From NCBI GenBank assembly GCA_013398055.1, contig VZRS01007519.1, forward strand, positions 134,536-198,535: a stretch of DNA of 64,000 nucleotides, in the 5' to 3' direction. The notes under the pieces are model-generated. The model saw only the letters and a program-made list of their open reading frames with translations, did not search any database and had not been told where the DNA came from. Position 1 is the stretch's first letter; each line of letters begins with the position of its first letter. Origin of the DNA: Ifrita kowaldi (Eukaryota > Chordata > Aves > Passeriformes > Cinclosomatidae). Shown one piece after another: positions 1-12,889 of this stretch. The position numbers and the translations under genes are program-made.

Positions 1-1637
1 AAAAAAAGATACTTTAATAGGAAACTAAAAGTTTACATGTTCTAAACATGTATAGTTGAGAAAGAGTTACTGCAGTGATCACTGAAGGTGCTGGTTACTC
101 AAGGTAGTTGTTGTCCCATTGTATCTCCTGCATGGCTGGAAACAGTCTTGACTTGCAGGAGTAGGCCTATGAATTTCAGAGTTAACAGTGAGCCTAGGAG
201 GGAGGGAGAGAGGATGATGCAGGAATGTGGACAGTCAAACCATAATTCTGCCCTATCATGGATCCCAGCAATGCTATACTGTCATGAATAATAAATACTC
301 CGAGTCCAGATTAAATGCAGAGGTTTGTCCCTGTCAGGCAAGAGAAAGGTACTGAGAAAAAACATAGTCTAGGAAAACAGAAAATCTTTATCTAGGTGGA
401 CAAACTGTGTGTCCAGCATACTCATATTAAAGATAAGTTTTACATTTAAAATAAGTAGTCTGTGACTAAAATGAAAGCCTAGCAAGATTACAAAGGAGTT
501 TGAAAACAGTGACTTGTGCCAAATGTGTCTTAGGATAAATGACTATTTTGATAATTCCTTTAAGTGGAGTATTTCAATGTCAGTGTGTTCCCTTTTGAAA
601 TTGAATGGAACATTTTGATTGCTCAATTTGAAATAATTTTCTTCTTTGGAATGTCCTTTGCATTATAGAAAAGAGCAGAATTAAATGTAATTGATCATCT
701 TCTACCTAAATACATTATTTTTTATTATAATTGCTTTACATCTGTGAAAGCCCAATAAAATTTTGGGGGCTTTTGATATTGCACAAAAAAAAAAAAAAAA
801 AACCCACAGTGTTTTATAAAAACAGTAAAAACAGGAAAGCTGTCTTCTGTTTGTTTCAAATGTATAAAAAAATACTTTCATAATAACCCAGAGCAATTAT
901 TTACAGCCCTTATGTTTTCCAGTGTTCAGGGAACACCATGGAGTCCAGTCAGTTCTCCAAGCTTTTGGTCTGAGAGCAAGTAACACCAGTTTCCAAGAGC
1001 TACCCAGGAAAATAAAAATGCTAAAATAAAAACACATCCTCAGGGAGCAAGAGTGCTGGCACGAAATCTATCCTGGAGCAATCAGCTGCATAAATGTAGC
1101 TAAATATGTGCCATCTGTGAAGGAGTTTGTCCAGCGAAATCAGCAGCATTTCTCTTACAAAACAGGCGATTGCTTCAGGATGTGATTCTATGCAGGTAAA
1201 TTCAGGGTGTCTAAAGCTGTTGCCAGCCTTTTTTCTTGAAATGTCTGAAATGGTGACTGCATTTTGTGTGGCAGGGTTTACTGCAGAAGCCGTAGCACAG
1301 AGAAGCTTCTCGATGTTTATTCCAGCGTTCAAGTGACTTGTTTACCCCTGAACAGATGGTCATTCAACCACAGCATACATCAACTGACACCTTTATTGCC
1401 CTAATAAGGAACAGGAAGAATCACCAACAGGTTTCTATCTTGTTAACACAGTGGGATGTGCAGGCTACAGCATAACGCTGCTAAGTGCCAGAGGTATCAA
1501 ACCTGATGGATCCACCAGGAGTGCGGCAAACTGATCTGCCTTGTTGTGTTGTCAGAGCCCTGGTCTTCTTTGCGTTGGTACTGGATAAAAAAGAGCTTGT
1601 GTTTCTCTCCTAACAGGTTTACTGATCTGCAGCATTT
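1..1637. other. AT-rich unique sequence, no gene recognised
   Basis: No repeat family or exon was recognised apart from the AATAAA/poly(A) motif listed separately. Around 1021-1336 both strands stay open (103 codons on minus, 69 on plus). I recognise no domain in either frame and see no convincing splice-site context, so neither is called a gene. Confidence 0.6.
754..802 (+). other. AATAAA signal followed by an 18-A tract (retrocopy-like 3' end?)
   Basis: AATAAA occupies 754-759 and an uninterrupted run of 18 A occupies 785-802, about 25 nt downstream. That spacing is typical of a polyadenylated mRNA 3' end, so a processed retrocopy is possible. No coding sequence was recognised upstream and no target-site duplication was established. 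In AT-rich DNA this can also arise by chance. Confidence 0.3.
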
Positions 1638-2140
1638 CCTGATTTTTCTTTGCTTTTACAGGGTTATATAATATATATGGCTCTACTAGGGGCCACAAAA
1701 CTTGTGGGAAAGGGTACTCACTGCTTGAATGGGATTTGTTCTTTGAATTACACCAAAAGCAAGGATGGCGAGACTTGTGGAATAGGAGTACGTGTCATTC
1801 CAATGGGAACTGCCAGGCCTGTGGGAGAGGGGAACAACAATACTTTGCGTCACAGTGTGGGAGTGCACCATGGGGTTCCAGGCTGTAGCCAGTTGGGGGG
1901 GGAGGGGGAAAGACGCCACACCAGAGCCATGAGCAGGACCTTCAGCTGAGGGGTCTGTACCTGCTGGGGGCACCCCGCTCCTCCTGGTGCACATGGCACC
2001 AGAAGGAAGGTCAGGGTTCATAGCAGAGCCCTTTACCGTCTGCTGTTTGTAGCTCCATCTACATGGTGTGTTCCTTGGATCCAGGACAAGATTTGGGGCC
2101 TCACCTTTTCAGAATGCATCAAATGTTGTAGTGCTTAGAA
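1638..2140. other. GC-richer segment, unclassified
   Basis: Base composition rises above the flanks and there is a G run near 1896-1910. Both strands show open frames of about 100 codons (1650-1949 plus, 1686-2021 minus), as expected from composition alone. I recognise neither a transposon family nor an exon. An old LTR fragment is possible. Confidence 0.25.
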
Positions 2141-3164
2141 CCAGCCTACAGCCGGCCCAAAGAAACAAAAATGCTGAAATACCTGTATCAGGATGCTTGG
2201 ACACCATTTTCACTTGTTTTGCTCAAAAAAAATAACTTCTATTTGTTTGCATTACCTGTTTGTGCAAAAGTAGCCCTTTTCTGGTAGCAATGGCTGATGC
2301 AAAGCAGCCTTCCAAAACTAATAACATGTATTTGGCTTAATACATTTAGTGGTCTTGTCCTCTTAAGAAAACAAAGGCAAAACGTTTTAGAAGAATATGC
2401 AAGCAATTTTTTCAATCTAGTCTCTACAAAAGATCTGACCAGAGCTACATACACACTGTTTTCATCATGCTTACCTGCTGTCCAAAGGCGTCCAGCAATT
2501 CCCATGACCATTTTCACATACTGCATTTCTAGCATCCGTGCTTGTAGAAATGATGCAGCAAATATAAAGCAATATGTAAGTTCTGGTAATGTATATGTCT
2601 GAAACTCTCTAAATACTTATTTTTATGATTACTCACTGTAATTGTTTAAGTCCATTCAAAAGTAATTGAGTCAGACAAATGCTGTATGCTGTAGTTTTCT
2701 GCTCAGCTAAAATGCAGGTACAGCATAGCCTGTGGTGCTGTTTGCTTTCTTCTGTCACTTTAACAATATCTCAGCTCTGAAGGTGCACCATTGAAGATAC
2801 CTCTTCTCTGACACCTCTGTCAAAATACAATTTTATTATTATTTTTCTTTTTTGCTCTTATTAAAGCAGCAATATAAAGAAAACAAATTATGGCAACTGT
2901 GAAAGTAGTATTTCCCTCACAGGTAAAATCTGCCCCAGAGGAATTCCAAGCACTGAAACCATGTTAAGATTACTGTTATGCATCAAAGGGGAGTATTTAG
3001 TGCTTTTAAGAATAAAACTGTATTCCAGAAATAGTTATATATCTTATAAATGAGGAACACCAGCATTGTCACCAGCAGTGACAATACAGTAGATTCTCCT
3101 AAAAAAAAGTTCATCTAAAAAGTATTTATCAAATCCATATAACTTGAACTGCGATCAGAAGTAC
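2141..3164. other. Unique AT-rich sequence, nothing recognised
   Basis: Overlapping short frames of about 100 codons on opposite strands near 2239-2602 have no recognisable domain. No repeat family seen. Confidence 0.5.
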
Positions 3165-3780
3165 TGTTGCGATGTGCAACACAGTCACAACCCATCAGTA
3201 GGAGGCGTGATGTTTGTTAGAAACACTTGTGAGGCTTAACAAAGACACCAGACACGTGTCAGGGAACTCTTCTGCTGATATTGTGCAGTCACCTGAACTT
3301 CGGCAATGAGCCCACTATTTAGACTCCAAAAGTGGTGGTTAGCAAGCCCTTGAATTTTACATGCACTTCTCAAACATGGTGGTTTACAGGCCCTTAATTT
3401 TTGCAGTACACTTCAATAATTTCTCAACTCCCACAACAAACGTCTCAAAGGTTCTGGCTAACAAGCCACAACACACTTCCACAAGCTCCCCACTCCCACA
3501 GCAAACTTCAGCACAGAGTACAGGGTGGAATATAATAGACATATTTTGCCCGAGCAAGGCAAGGGGAGAGAGATATAAAGGCAGAAAAGAGAGAAAGAAA
3601 ACAAAGAATATCTCTAGTCCTTAGATACCACATTGGTGCTGCCATGGGGATGGTCTGGAGCTAGGGTTGGCACAGGCAGCAGCACACTTCAATTTGTGCA
3701 CCAGCTTAGGGGGAGCTAAACTGATGCTGACATCTTGAATTTAGATAGCACTCTTTGAGTGAGGTGACCCTCTGAAGTTT
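3165..3780. repeat. LTR-like segment with internal imperfect repeats (candidate)
   Basis: The segment starts with TG in a short inverted repeat (gttgc...gcaac, 3166-3180). At about 3333-3500 it has two or three imperfect copies of a unit of roughly 45-60 bp (GTGGTTAGCAAGCCC, then GTGGTTTACAGGCCC, then GGCTAACAAGCC, each followed by a variant of CACTTC). A purine-rich stretch containing GATATAAAG, like a TATA box, follows at about 3568-3600. This organisation suggests a decayed retroviral LTR. No target duplication was found, and the right end is estimated. Confidence 0.35.
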
Positions 3781-6700
3781 TTTGCGTGTATAAAATACTG
3801 AAAAGAAAGAGCATTCTAAAATTTAATAACAACAGTGATATTTTCTAATTATTATTGCTGAAAGAAATCAGAAATGGAATGAACAGATTTCAATTTGAAT
3901 ATATTGTTCAACATCTTCATAACTGTTCCTTCTTAAAAAGAAAGATTTTGTAGTTCCATCACTTATTTGATTTTACTGAAATACATCCCACATATACAAG
4001 TTGCAGACAGCCATGCTTTTATTCTTGCAACTGCTAGTAAAATGACACTTCTGGGCCTTACTGACATCAGTACTTGATTTTCCATAAAAACACACAGGGT
4101 CTTTATTTTTTCAGTATTACTCAAATGAGAGAATCTCTTTTACAAGCCCTGTTAACCCTATATGAATTAATATTCTTCTGCTTGTATATAGGCACACACA
4201 TTTTAGGGTGTATTCCTTACTTTTCATTGATATAATTTATTGGAAGGATGTCTATTTTACACAAAGAGGATCCACTGATAAAAATATATTTTTGTAGTTA
4301 TTCCCACCAAAGCAACATGCCCACTGTTATGAAATACACTTTCTTAGCAGAATACTTGCACAGGGCTGACATACTGGACACATTTTCTATAGGAGATCCA
4401 TGTCTTTATGGAAAATGAGTTTTAGGGCATCTCAGATGAGCTGAAAAACTATGTTTAGATGAGTGAATCAGGTCCCTAGGTGGTTTGTAAGTGACATCGG
4501 AGTCACTGATCATATTATTTGGATTTACAGGTCACAAATTGTTTTATAAACACCAGCAAGCAATTAACAGTTGACAGAAATATATCCAAGTGTCCAGTAA
4601 TAATCAAGCCTCCAAAAATCTTCACATGAGGATACTACGTGGGCCTTAAGGGAGGTCTGAGCAAAAGAGAGGACAAGGATAACAAAACCAGTCTCTTCTT
4701 TCTGCCAGTTGCCAATTTGATAAATATCTCTTGGAGCTGGTGTTAGGTGTCAAGTGAAGCATTTGAAGTGGGCGAAAAGTAATATATCATATAAATAAAA
4801 ATGAAACTCTCAGCATCTGACAAAAAATGCCTGCAGTGCAATACTTTCCAGTCATGACTGATTCTCTTAGAAGAGAAAGGAAACACACTGAAAGACTTTT
4901 TTAGCCCTTCACCTTGCCACAGAAAATAAAAATGGCTTCATTCATGATAGAAAAACACTGGTATATGAAATATAAATTTCTCTCAAAAAAGTGTAATTTT
5001 TAATGCAAAAGAAAGGCAGAAAGCAGCTGTAGGATTGTTTAGCATTCCAAACTGGCTTGCCTACTTCAGAATGTCTGTTCTAAGTGAATATTTAGTAGTG
5101 CAGCTGGCATTGTTACTGATTGAAGAACTCCACTTATCACATGGAGCATCTTACTTTCCTGGAAAAATTTCTCACAGCTTCCTACTCAGTTTATCCATCA
5201 TCCGAGCTCAAATTTCTTATTTGTTTACTTTTTTTTTCTCTTTTGGCTTTTTTCTTTTGTTTTCCTTCCTTCCCTTGATCCCCTGCAATCCTGTTGCCTT
5301 CCTCCTTCTAACTTTCTTCTCCCTGTACTTTAACTTCTCCCTCCCTGACCTTCTCCCCCTTCCCTGTAGTCTCCCTTCCCTTTAATTTTTAGCAAGTCTG
5401 AATATTTACTCTCCAAATAACAAAAGAAGAATAACAAAAAAAAAACAAGCATGGAAAACAGATTAATTAAATTATAACCATTAATTGATAGAAAACTTGC
5501 TAATAAGAGAAGCCATGTGCAATGGTTTAGGGACTCTGATATAATTATTTGTGTACAAGCAACCTCGTCATTAGAACAAACTTTGAAGTAGCAGTTACTG
5601 TAACATGGACTGCAGCAAAATGTGGTCATTTTTATGCATTTGAAAATAAGGTATTTTGCTTAGCACTAAGGTAATAATGATGATGGAAGCAGTAAGACAG
5701 GTTATATAAATTTTGAAGAGGCAACAAAGTCTGTATTTTCAGAATATTATATAACTTTCTCCAAAAGATTACTTTCCAAAGGGCGTAAGAGAAGAATATT
5801 CGTTAAATCTGTATCAGAATGGGTTTTTTCATGCTTAGTTAGTGGTGCATCATACTCTACTTGTTCTGCTATGTTTACATGCCTAAGAGTTCCAGAATGC
5901 TGCTCTTTTTAGACCAAATCACATTGGAAATATCATTTGTATTTACACTGAGTCATAAAAATAAGCAACTAAATAAAACTATTAGGAACAGCCCTATCAG
6001 TAGATACATGTCCTGTAGAAGTAAAATACGCGTGCAGTACAGCGTCCTGCACCTTAATCCTTTAATTTCAGATACAGGTTATCTCAGTTTAAATAGTTTT
6101 TGTACATCAATATTCCTGTCTCTTCACCAGATTCAGTAATAAGTCTTATATTATTGGAAATGTCATGTATTGATTCCTTAAGGAAGCAGAGGCCCAAATT
6201 CAACAATGATCTTCATAGTAAACACACATGACACCCTCTAGGAATAGAAAAAAACTAAATGAAATTGTCATGCTGATTCCTTTTTCCTTTATTTCCTTCC
6301 TTTTCTTTTTGTTAAACAGAGTATGCTTAGTTAGCTGTACACTCACCCCTCTTGCTTTATTTTGGAAGTCTCCATATCATGCTATGCCTTAAGCCACTTT
6401 TCTTTTAACTTAAGTGTGAAAATAATAAAAGGAACAAAAATGCAGTGTGTTGCTAAGCTCTTATTGTTGCTGAAAATAATCCAGAGGTAACCTATATTTG
6501 GCAACTCAGCAAAAATACCTCCTTTTTTGAATAATAGTATATTATTTTAGTACAGTGCATTTTACTTCAATATTATTTCATAAATTGTAATAATATATTA
6601 AACAGGTAAATAGAGAAAAAAATGCAACTTTAATATTAAGTGTATCCAAACCCCATTTATAAACATTAGCTAGAATATTGCATTTGAATGTCAAACCAGC

Positions 6701-7899
6701 AAACATTACTTTTACGAATGAGGGGTAGCAAAAGCATTCTCTTCCCAAGAGAAATCAGCAAAAATACTTCCATGTCATCACTTACGCTTCAGATGCAACT
6801 GCTAAAAACCCAGATTCTTTACCAGGGACTTGAGGTACTTGTTGTGTCCAGCTTCTGTATTTCATTTTGTTCCATATAATAGTGCAGTAACAGGCACAAT
6901 AGAGCTTTGATTTTAGGAATGCTTCTAGGAGCTACCTTTCAAATACTCTTAATTATTATTAAAACCTTCTCAATCTTAATGTAGAAAAGATGCATTTGTC
7001 AACAGTCTACCCATCTTCTCAGATAATAGTCTTTTGTGAAGTGGAATTATGGACTGTAAAAAGCAAGATCAATTGCTATTTTAGTATGAATTATTTTAAG
7101 TAGATCCTAGTTTTCCTAACCCTGCTGGCATTACTTTTCATTTCTACAGGAACAATTTCATTTTAGTGGTAGGTGTTTATTTAGTGCAAATTCCAAGTTT
7201 AAAGGATGATTAGAATGTACCAAATAATCAGAATGGAAATACAAAGAAAAATAAATGTGTGCAGCCTTCATGGATACGTTTTCTGTTTATTTACTTTTTT
7301 TTTGTTGCTTAATTTTGAAGGTGAGGATGTCTTCTGGATGCTTCACTTAATGAATCATCTTCATTGGAGAATTAATTTTTGTACTGTGGTGTGAAAAATA
7401 GGACTTCCTTTCAGACAAAAGTAGAATATTGGTTGCAACTTGTCTCTAAATTACACAGCTATGTGCTTTTGCATACAGAATTCTAATCTAAAATCCATTT
7501 GTTGTGTAAGTAGATCTGTGCTTTAATTGCCATAACAATATCAAATGCTGCATTTGCTTAGAGGCAGAAGATTCCATGGATGAAAGTGTATTTTGTTTCA
7601 GGGTGAGACTGGAATGCAAACAATTTGAACGCCTTATTTTCTTGTATTAGTGTTTTCTATTCTTATGTTTTGTTTTTCATTTTCACCAGGTTTGTCTGTG
7701 TAATTTCTGTAGTTGTCTTGAAAAAACAAGTGTAACAAAAGCAATAATTTTTTGTACGGATGTAGGAGAACTGTCCATTGCATTTTGTGAAGTTTTGTCA
7801 TATAGTAGTTTGAAACTAGAGAGTAGAATAATAAAACACAGTAATCAAAGTTTGCTTTTCAGCAGCTAATGAACTCAATAAATCAGAACCTTTCCCCAT
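3781..7899. other. AT-rich unique sequence, no gene recognised
   Basis: Apart from the pyrimidine tract at 5220-5390 I see no repeat family or exon. The hydrophobic frame at 5035-5385 is a translation of the T/C-rich tract and is not treated as a gene. Confidence 0.55.
5220..5390. repeat. Polypyrimidine low-complexity tract
   Basis: About 170 bp consist almost wholly of T and C on the plus strand (tttcttttgttttccttcc-type runs, then ctccctccctgacc-type runs). Such purine/pyrimidine-asymmetric tracts can form triplex DNA. No function is implied. Confidence 0.75.
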
Positions 7900-9127
7900 A
7901 ATCTCAGAACCCAGGCAGTACTGCTATCACTGACAGCCCACTTGGGGAGAAAATATTGCTGGTTTTTCTCCTGGGTACTCTGCATCACAGGCTGTGACCT
8001 CCTCAGGGAATGGCAGTAGCCCCACATGGACAGTCCAGTTATGATCCTGGCTCAGAATGTTCAGCAATCCTGAGGATGCTCAGTGAACAGAAATTGCTGC
8101 AGTGCAGGTAGGTGCTGGGTTGGAAGGGTGGCTCCAGAGGACACAGTGGCACTGGAGAGGCTACCTCTGCCCAGGAAAACCACTACCTTGTCCATGTGCT
8201 CAGGCAGGGCAGCAACAGGGAGGTGCTGAGCACTTCTGGAGCATGCTTTGGTCTGCATCGTAGATGACAAAGCTTCTCTGGGGACACAAATCCAGACTAG
8301 CTTGGAGCAGGCTGCAGCACAGCTGTCTATCAGCAGCAGTGTGCACTGGCAGGAGGGCAGGATACAGCTCTCAACCCACCAGGGCACACCAGGGACACTG
8401 AAATACCTGCTGCTCCAGCAACTGGAAATCTTGACTGTTTAACCCCTTGTGGGATCTGAAGTGAACTCTCAGCAGCATTTCCTTCTCTCAGAAAATTTCT
8501 TCCCCTCCAGTGCAATAAAAGCAGGAGTAAGACATCCAGAAGGGGCTGTGGGTGTGGAAGGAGTGGTATAAATTCAGCCCCCATTCTTCTGGAGGCCAAG
8601 TCATAATTCTGACTGGCTCATCCATCTTCTTTTGTTTGTTGGGTTTTTTTCTCCAGCGTCTCTGGTGACAGTTCAATTCCACCAGAAAGATCAAGGGACA
8701 CTCAGTGTCACCGCACAGCAACATGACTCACAGGAGCCCGGCCATATTTTGGCTTGCTGCCTGTCCTCACCTGGTCCTTGGAAAATCTCTCAGTCATATC
8801 TCACTGGCATAGCTTTCTCCTGCTACATGTCGTCAGTCCCAGCTCTGAACACAGAGAACCCAGGGAGCATGGCTGGAACATGTGAGCCTGTACCACGCAC
8901 GGGCAGCAGGGCCTGGAGGTGGGAATGCATCCTCCTGCGTGTTGGCATGGATGAGCAGGGCCCTGTGAGGGCTGGGCTGAGGGCAGGGCAGCAGGGAGAG
9001 GCACGGGCAGAGTTAGAGTAGGGTGCAAACTTTGCTGGCAGGGCCCTTGCGTAGGGCTGCTGCAGTGTGGGGTCTGAAGCAAAGAGAAGGAAAAAAGGCC
9101 AAAAAAGGGATATGACTCCCTGGAAAA
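7900..9127. other. GC-richer block, unclassified
   Basis: This block of about 1.2 kb is GC-richer than its surroundings and dense in CAGG/CTGC words. Open frames of 80-130 codons overlap on both strands (for example 8632-9021 plus and 8823-9227 minus), which fits composition rather than coding. I recognise no protein domain. It runs straight into a CR1 3' end at 9128, so part may be older transposon sequence. A decayed exon or CpG-poor regulatory region cannot be excluded. Confidence 0.3.
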
Positions 9128-9293
9128 TGCACAGAGAAGCTGCCAATACTCCATCCCTGGCAGTGTTCAGGGCAAGGCTGGATGGAGCTTTGAGCTGCCT
9201 GGTCTGATGGAACATGTCCCTGCCCATGGCAGATGTTGAAACTAGTGATCTTTAAGGTCCCTTCAACCACAAACCACGGTTCTATGATTCTAA
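9128..9293 (+). mobile_element. CR1 LINE, 3' end fragment
   Basis: The stretch matches the conserved CR1 3' terminus. A 'CAGAGAAGCTG...CATCCCTGGCAGTGTTCAGG' block leads to 'AAGGTCCCTTCAACCACAAACC' and ends in the family tail TTCTATGATTCTA (9281-9293). CR1 elements are usually 5'-truncated and lack poly(A), as here. The copy is degenerate and non-autonomous. Confidence 0.9.
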
Positions 9294-11599
9294 GTAGGAA
9301 TAAAGGAGCCTGTACTGAAATTCTGCCTGCTGTGGACAGGTTGCTGTAGGTATTTATGATAACTGAAATAGATCTACATAAGTGTATATTTGAAGTCATG
9401 TACTACTGAAATGTAGCAATAAGCAACCTGGTTATCTTCAGATCCTTTGGCTGGTGGCTGCCCACACTGAATAGAACATGCTAAAATTGTGAACTAAAGC
9501 CCTTCAATACATAGCAAAATTCATTGTTACACTGTATCTTATTTTTCCAGCACAATTTCTTTCATAATAGGATTTATTTTTAGAAAAAAATCCATCAGCA
9601 AATAGCAGTTTTCCGATTAAATGACAGGTTAAAAATAACTTGTCCTCTGTCACAGTAGTACAGTGAAAACTGGAGGAAACTGGAGAACTCAAGAGATTTT
9701 ATAATTCTAAAATATGAATGTATGTTTTAAAGATATAACTACTATGTAAGAAAAAAAAAACCCTCACAATTTTACTCACTTAAAAGATTTGTAAAAATTT
9801 TTACAAATGAAGAAAACAAAAGGTCTGTTGAAAACAGCAGTCTCTTCTAATTGCCAGGAAAAAATGTCAGTTTCTAATAATTGCTAGAATCTGACAGGAC
9901 TTTTTTAGGCCTAGTTCTGTAACAGACTACTGTCAGAGACAGCCAGCTAAGATAAGTGGACTCTAATTAGGGTCTAGTTAGGGAAGACAGATAGGCACCT
10001 CCAAAAGGCAATTACAACATCCTAAAACTGACCTCTAAATTTGATCAGATGGCTCACTCTTAAAGGTGCTTCCTTTGACCATAAATAAAAATATGGACAA
10101 ATAATGTGGGTTTAGGGACATAACTATGAGACATTTCAAATCAGAAAAATTAATCATGTCCTTAGACTGATATCATATGTGAAGTTTAGACTCTTAAAAA
10201 GAGAAAAATATGTATAATCTTAAGTGAGACACTTAGCTAGTAAAATGCTTTTGTTGATATAGCTCTTGGAGTAGGTTAATTTTGACCTAAGAAATTTTTA
10301 TCTGCTTACTTTCTATTCGAAATTTGAAGAATGTCATCTAATTCTCCTAGGAAAAAAAAAGTACTTTGAGCAGAAAAAAAATTTATAGACTTCACACATA
10401 CACAGACATTCAGATGTATCTCTTGATTTCCAGTGTTGCTTCTTCAATAGCCAGGGGAGGAGAGGATTTTGTTTGCACAGAGTCAAGTGTTTAGATCTGC
10501 TGTGGTTGCTTTGTTCAGATTAGCACTGTAAACAGCCAGTAGAGAATATTCCCTGTGCAAAATCCTAAACTGGCACACAGATACCACAATTCCTGCATTT
10601 CTTTCCAAATACTCTTAAACCGCAGAGACAGTGGAATGAAAAATCAAAGAGAAATTATTTTAAATCCCCATATTTTCAGATACTAGATCAACCACTTCAG
10701 TTGCATGGGCAGAGCAGGATTAACAAGATTGTTTAGTTTTAATTTAGATTAGGAATCTGCAACCACTGGGATCCTGATCTGACACCTGGAATTGGAAACC
10801 GTAGTAGGTACCTATCATTCATCTTTCTGTCCCAGCTTTACTGTCCTGAAATTGTGAACTAAATAAAGTTAATCAGAAAATTAGGAAAGAAAATTCTTAC
10901 TGGGCCAGTATTAGTATGCTTTGTTTTATTCTGTTTATTGAAATACTGGCATCTTCTTTATAACAGTCTTCTGAAATTTATAGATCAGTGCTTACCATTA
11001 AAACAAGCAAAACAACTAAAATATAATGTCTTTGATTTCAAAGTGTTTTTATGTAAAGCTTCTCATTGTCCAGATGTTCATCTGTTTTTGACCTTACTGG
11101 CTTTTATTCAATTCCAAATAAAGATTATCCATTCCATTTAAACATTTACCTAAAAACTTATGCTGATTCCTTAATATTCTGTTTGCTTGAGTGTTTGTCG
11201 CTTGAGGGAGGGGTATGTTGTTTTGGTTTGGTTTTATTTGCTTCTGTTTAATTCTTTTTATTTCAGTGACCTTCTTTCAGGTGAAAAGTAGCAAAAAAAG
11301 AATTCAAGGATAATGCTTCTCAGTAATGCCTGTAGCTTCTTGTGCAAACACTCTAAAAAAGCAATTATTGAAACAATTGAGATTTCATTGTATTTTAACA
11401 TGTATTTTTTCTAAAATTGTTATTACATTGTCATGAATAGTTCTTTTTGATTATTTTTTAGATTTATTTTTTCTTTTAAGAAAATTGTCTACTGAAGTTA
11501 TTATTAACCTTTCTACTATTAAGGTTCAATTCCTAACCTACAACCAAGTTCTGTCATTGAAGCAATTAACTGGACATGTTAATTACAGGAATGTATCCC
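9294..11599. other. AT-rich unique sequence, no gene recognised
   Basis: It contains a perfect 22-bp palindrome (9787-9808) and small A runs. No exon or repeat family was recognised. Confidence 0.55.
9787..9808. repeat. Perfect 22-bp palindrome
   Basis: The sequence from 9787 to 9808 is its own reverse complement: the left arm is ATTTGTAAAAA and the right arm TTTTTACAAAT, with no spacer. It could extrude as a small cruciform or bind a dimeric AT-hook or homeodomain-type protein. No known site is assigned. Confidence 0.85.
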
Positions 11600-12210
11600 T
11601 GTCCTGATTTCATCTGAGACAGAGTTAATTTTCTTACTAGTAGCTGGTACGGTGCTGTGTTTTGGATTTAGGATGAGAATGTTGGTAACACACTGCTGTT
11701 ATGGTTGTTGCTGAGCAGTCAAGGACTCATCAGCTTCTCAGAGTGTCCTACCAGCAATGAGTCTGGAAGGCACAAGAAGTTGGGAGGAGACACAGCCCGG
11801 AGAGCTGACCCAAACTGGCCAAAGGGATATTCCATACCATATGGCATCATGCTCAGTATAACAACTATGGAGAAAGCTGGCTGGGCATTGGTCATTGGGT
11901 GATAAGCTGATGCAATGTGCATCGCTTGATCTGTGTATTCAGATTCTGTTATTAAGGTTGTTCTTGTTGTTGTTGTTATTAATCCTAATACTAATAATAC
12001 TAATACTACTAATAACAGTGTTGCTATTGTTGATGTTTTTGTTATTTTATTATTGTTATTTTCCCTTATTTTTCTGTGCAATTAAACTGCCTTTATGTCA
12101 AGCCATGGATTTTAGGGGGTTTTTTCCTGATTCTTTCCCCCATTCGGCTGTGAGGAGGGAGTGAGGGAGCCAGCTGTGTGTTTAGCTGCCTGCTGGGTTA
12201 AACCACAATA
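11600..12210 (+). mobile_element. Solo LTR, avian ERVL-like 'TGTCCTGRTTT' family, copy 1
   Basis: It begins TGTCCTGATTTCA, shares the block GAGTTAATTTTCTTACTAGTAG with the copy at 36272, and ends near GGGTTAAACCACAATA. The central block reads GACCCAAACTGGCC, then GGATATTCCATACCATATGG. A TTG/TTA-rich microsatellite lies inside at about 11944-12062 and produces long hydrophobic pseudo-frames. No gag, pol or env sequence follows, so this is a solo LTR. Its family is recognised from the general pattern of common avian LTRs. The flanking 5-mers do not match perfectly, suggesting age. Confidence 0.75.
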
Positions 12211-12889
12211 ATCAGAGGAGGTTTAAGCAGTGGGGAAAGGTAGATAGCAAATGAGTCTAAGCTTCACAGCTCTATTGTGATATTGCAGGTGTTCTCTCAG
12301 GAGCTTGACAGAGTTGAATCTGTCTCTGTACTTCTTCTGTGTACTGTATTTGAAGGAAGACTTGCAGGACTATGAGGAGGAATTGTCATGAAGAAGCAAA
12401 ATTAATATATTGAGTTTCAGATGGACAGACCTCATTTCAGAGGTTCTCTCTTTTCTCCCGAACAGTTTATTAGACAACATTTTAATACCCCGATGAGCGA
12501 ACAGTGTCCTTTGTTGCTGGTTCCTTCTGTAGCATTATGGCACTAGAAGTATTTATCTCATTCCAGAAGCAGCTGCAGAGCCAAAAGGAAAAAAAAACCC
12601 AAAAACAAAACAACAAAAACCAAAACCCCTCTATGTTAGATCTATCAGAAGAGTTAGCTACGATCAAAATTCCTGCAGATGACCCCATTAGATGTATGCA
12701 TACAGAAAGAGTTAAATGACTTACTGTATGTCTTCATCTAATTTCTAGCCCTGTAGACCACACCCTCTGACCCTTTTCTTTTGAAACTGAAGGCATCATC
12801 TCTGCTTTAGGTGTAATTGATCTTCTCAGTGGGTAATTGGTTTTGCAAGCACTCACAAATACATTGGGATTACATTGAGGGGATATATT
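12211..12889. other. Spacer between LTR and CR1, nothing recognised
   Basis: An A/C-rich simple tract occupies 12584-12630. No exon or known repeat was seen otherwise. Confidence 0.5.

Noticed and set aside
5035..5385. 116-codon hydrophobic frame
   Set aside because: It derives from a T/C-rich tract; phenylalanine, leucine, serine and proline dominate for compositional reasons.
11895..12164. Hydrophobic leucine/isoleucine-rich frame resembling a membrane protein
   Set aside because: It is a translation of the TTA/TTG microsatellite inside the LTR at 11600-12210.
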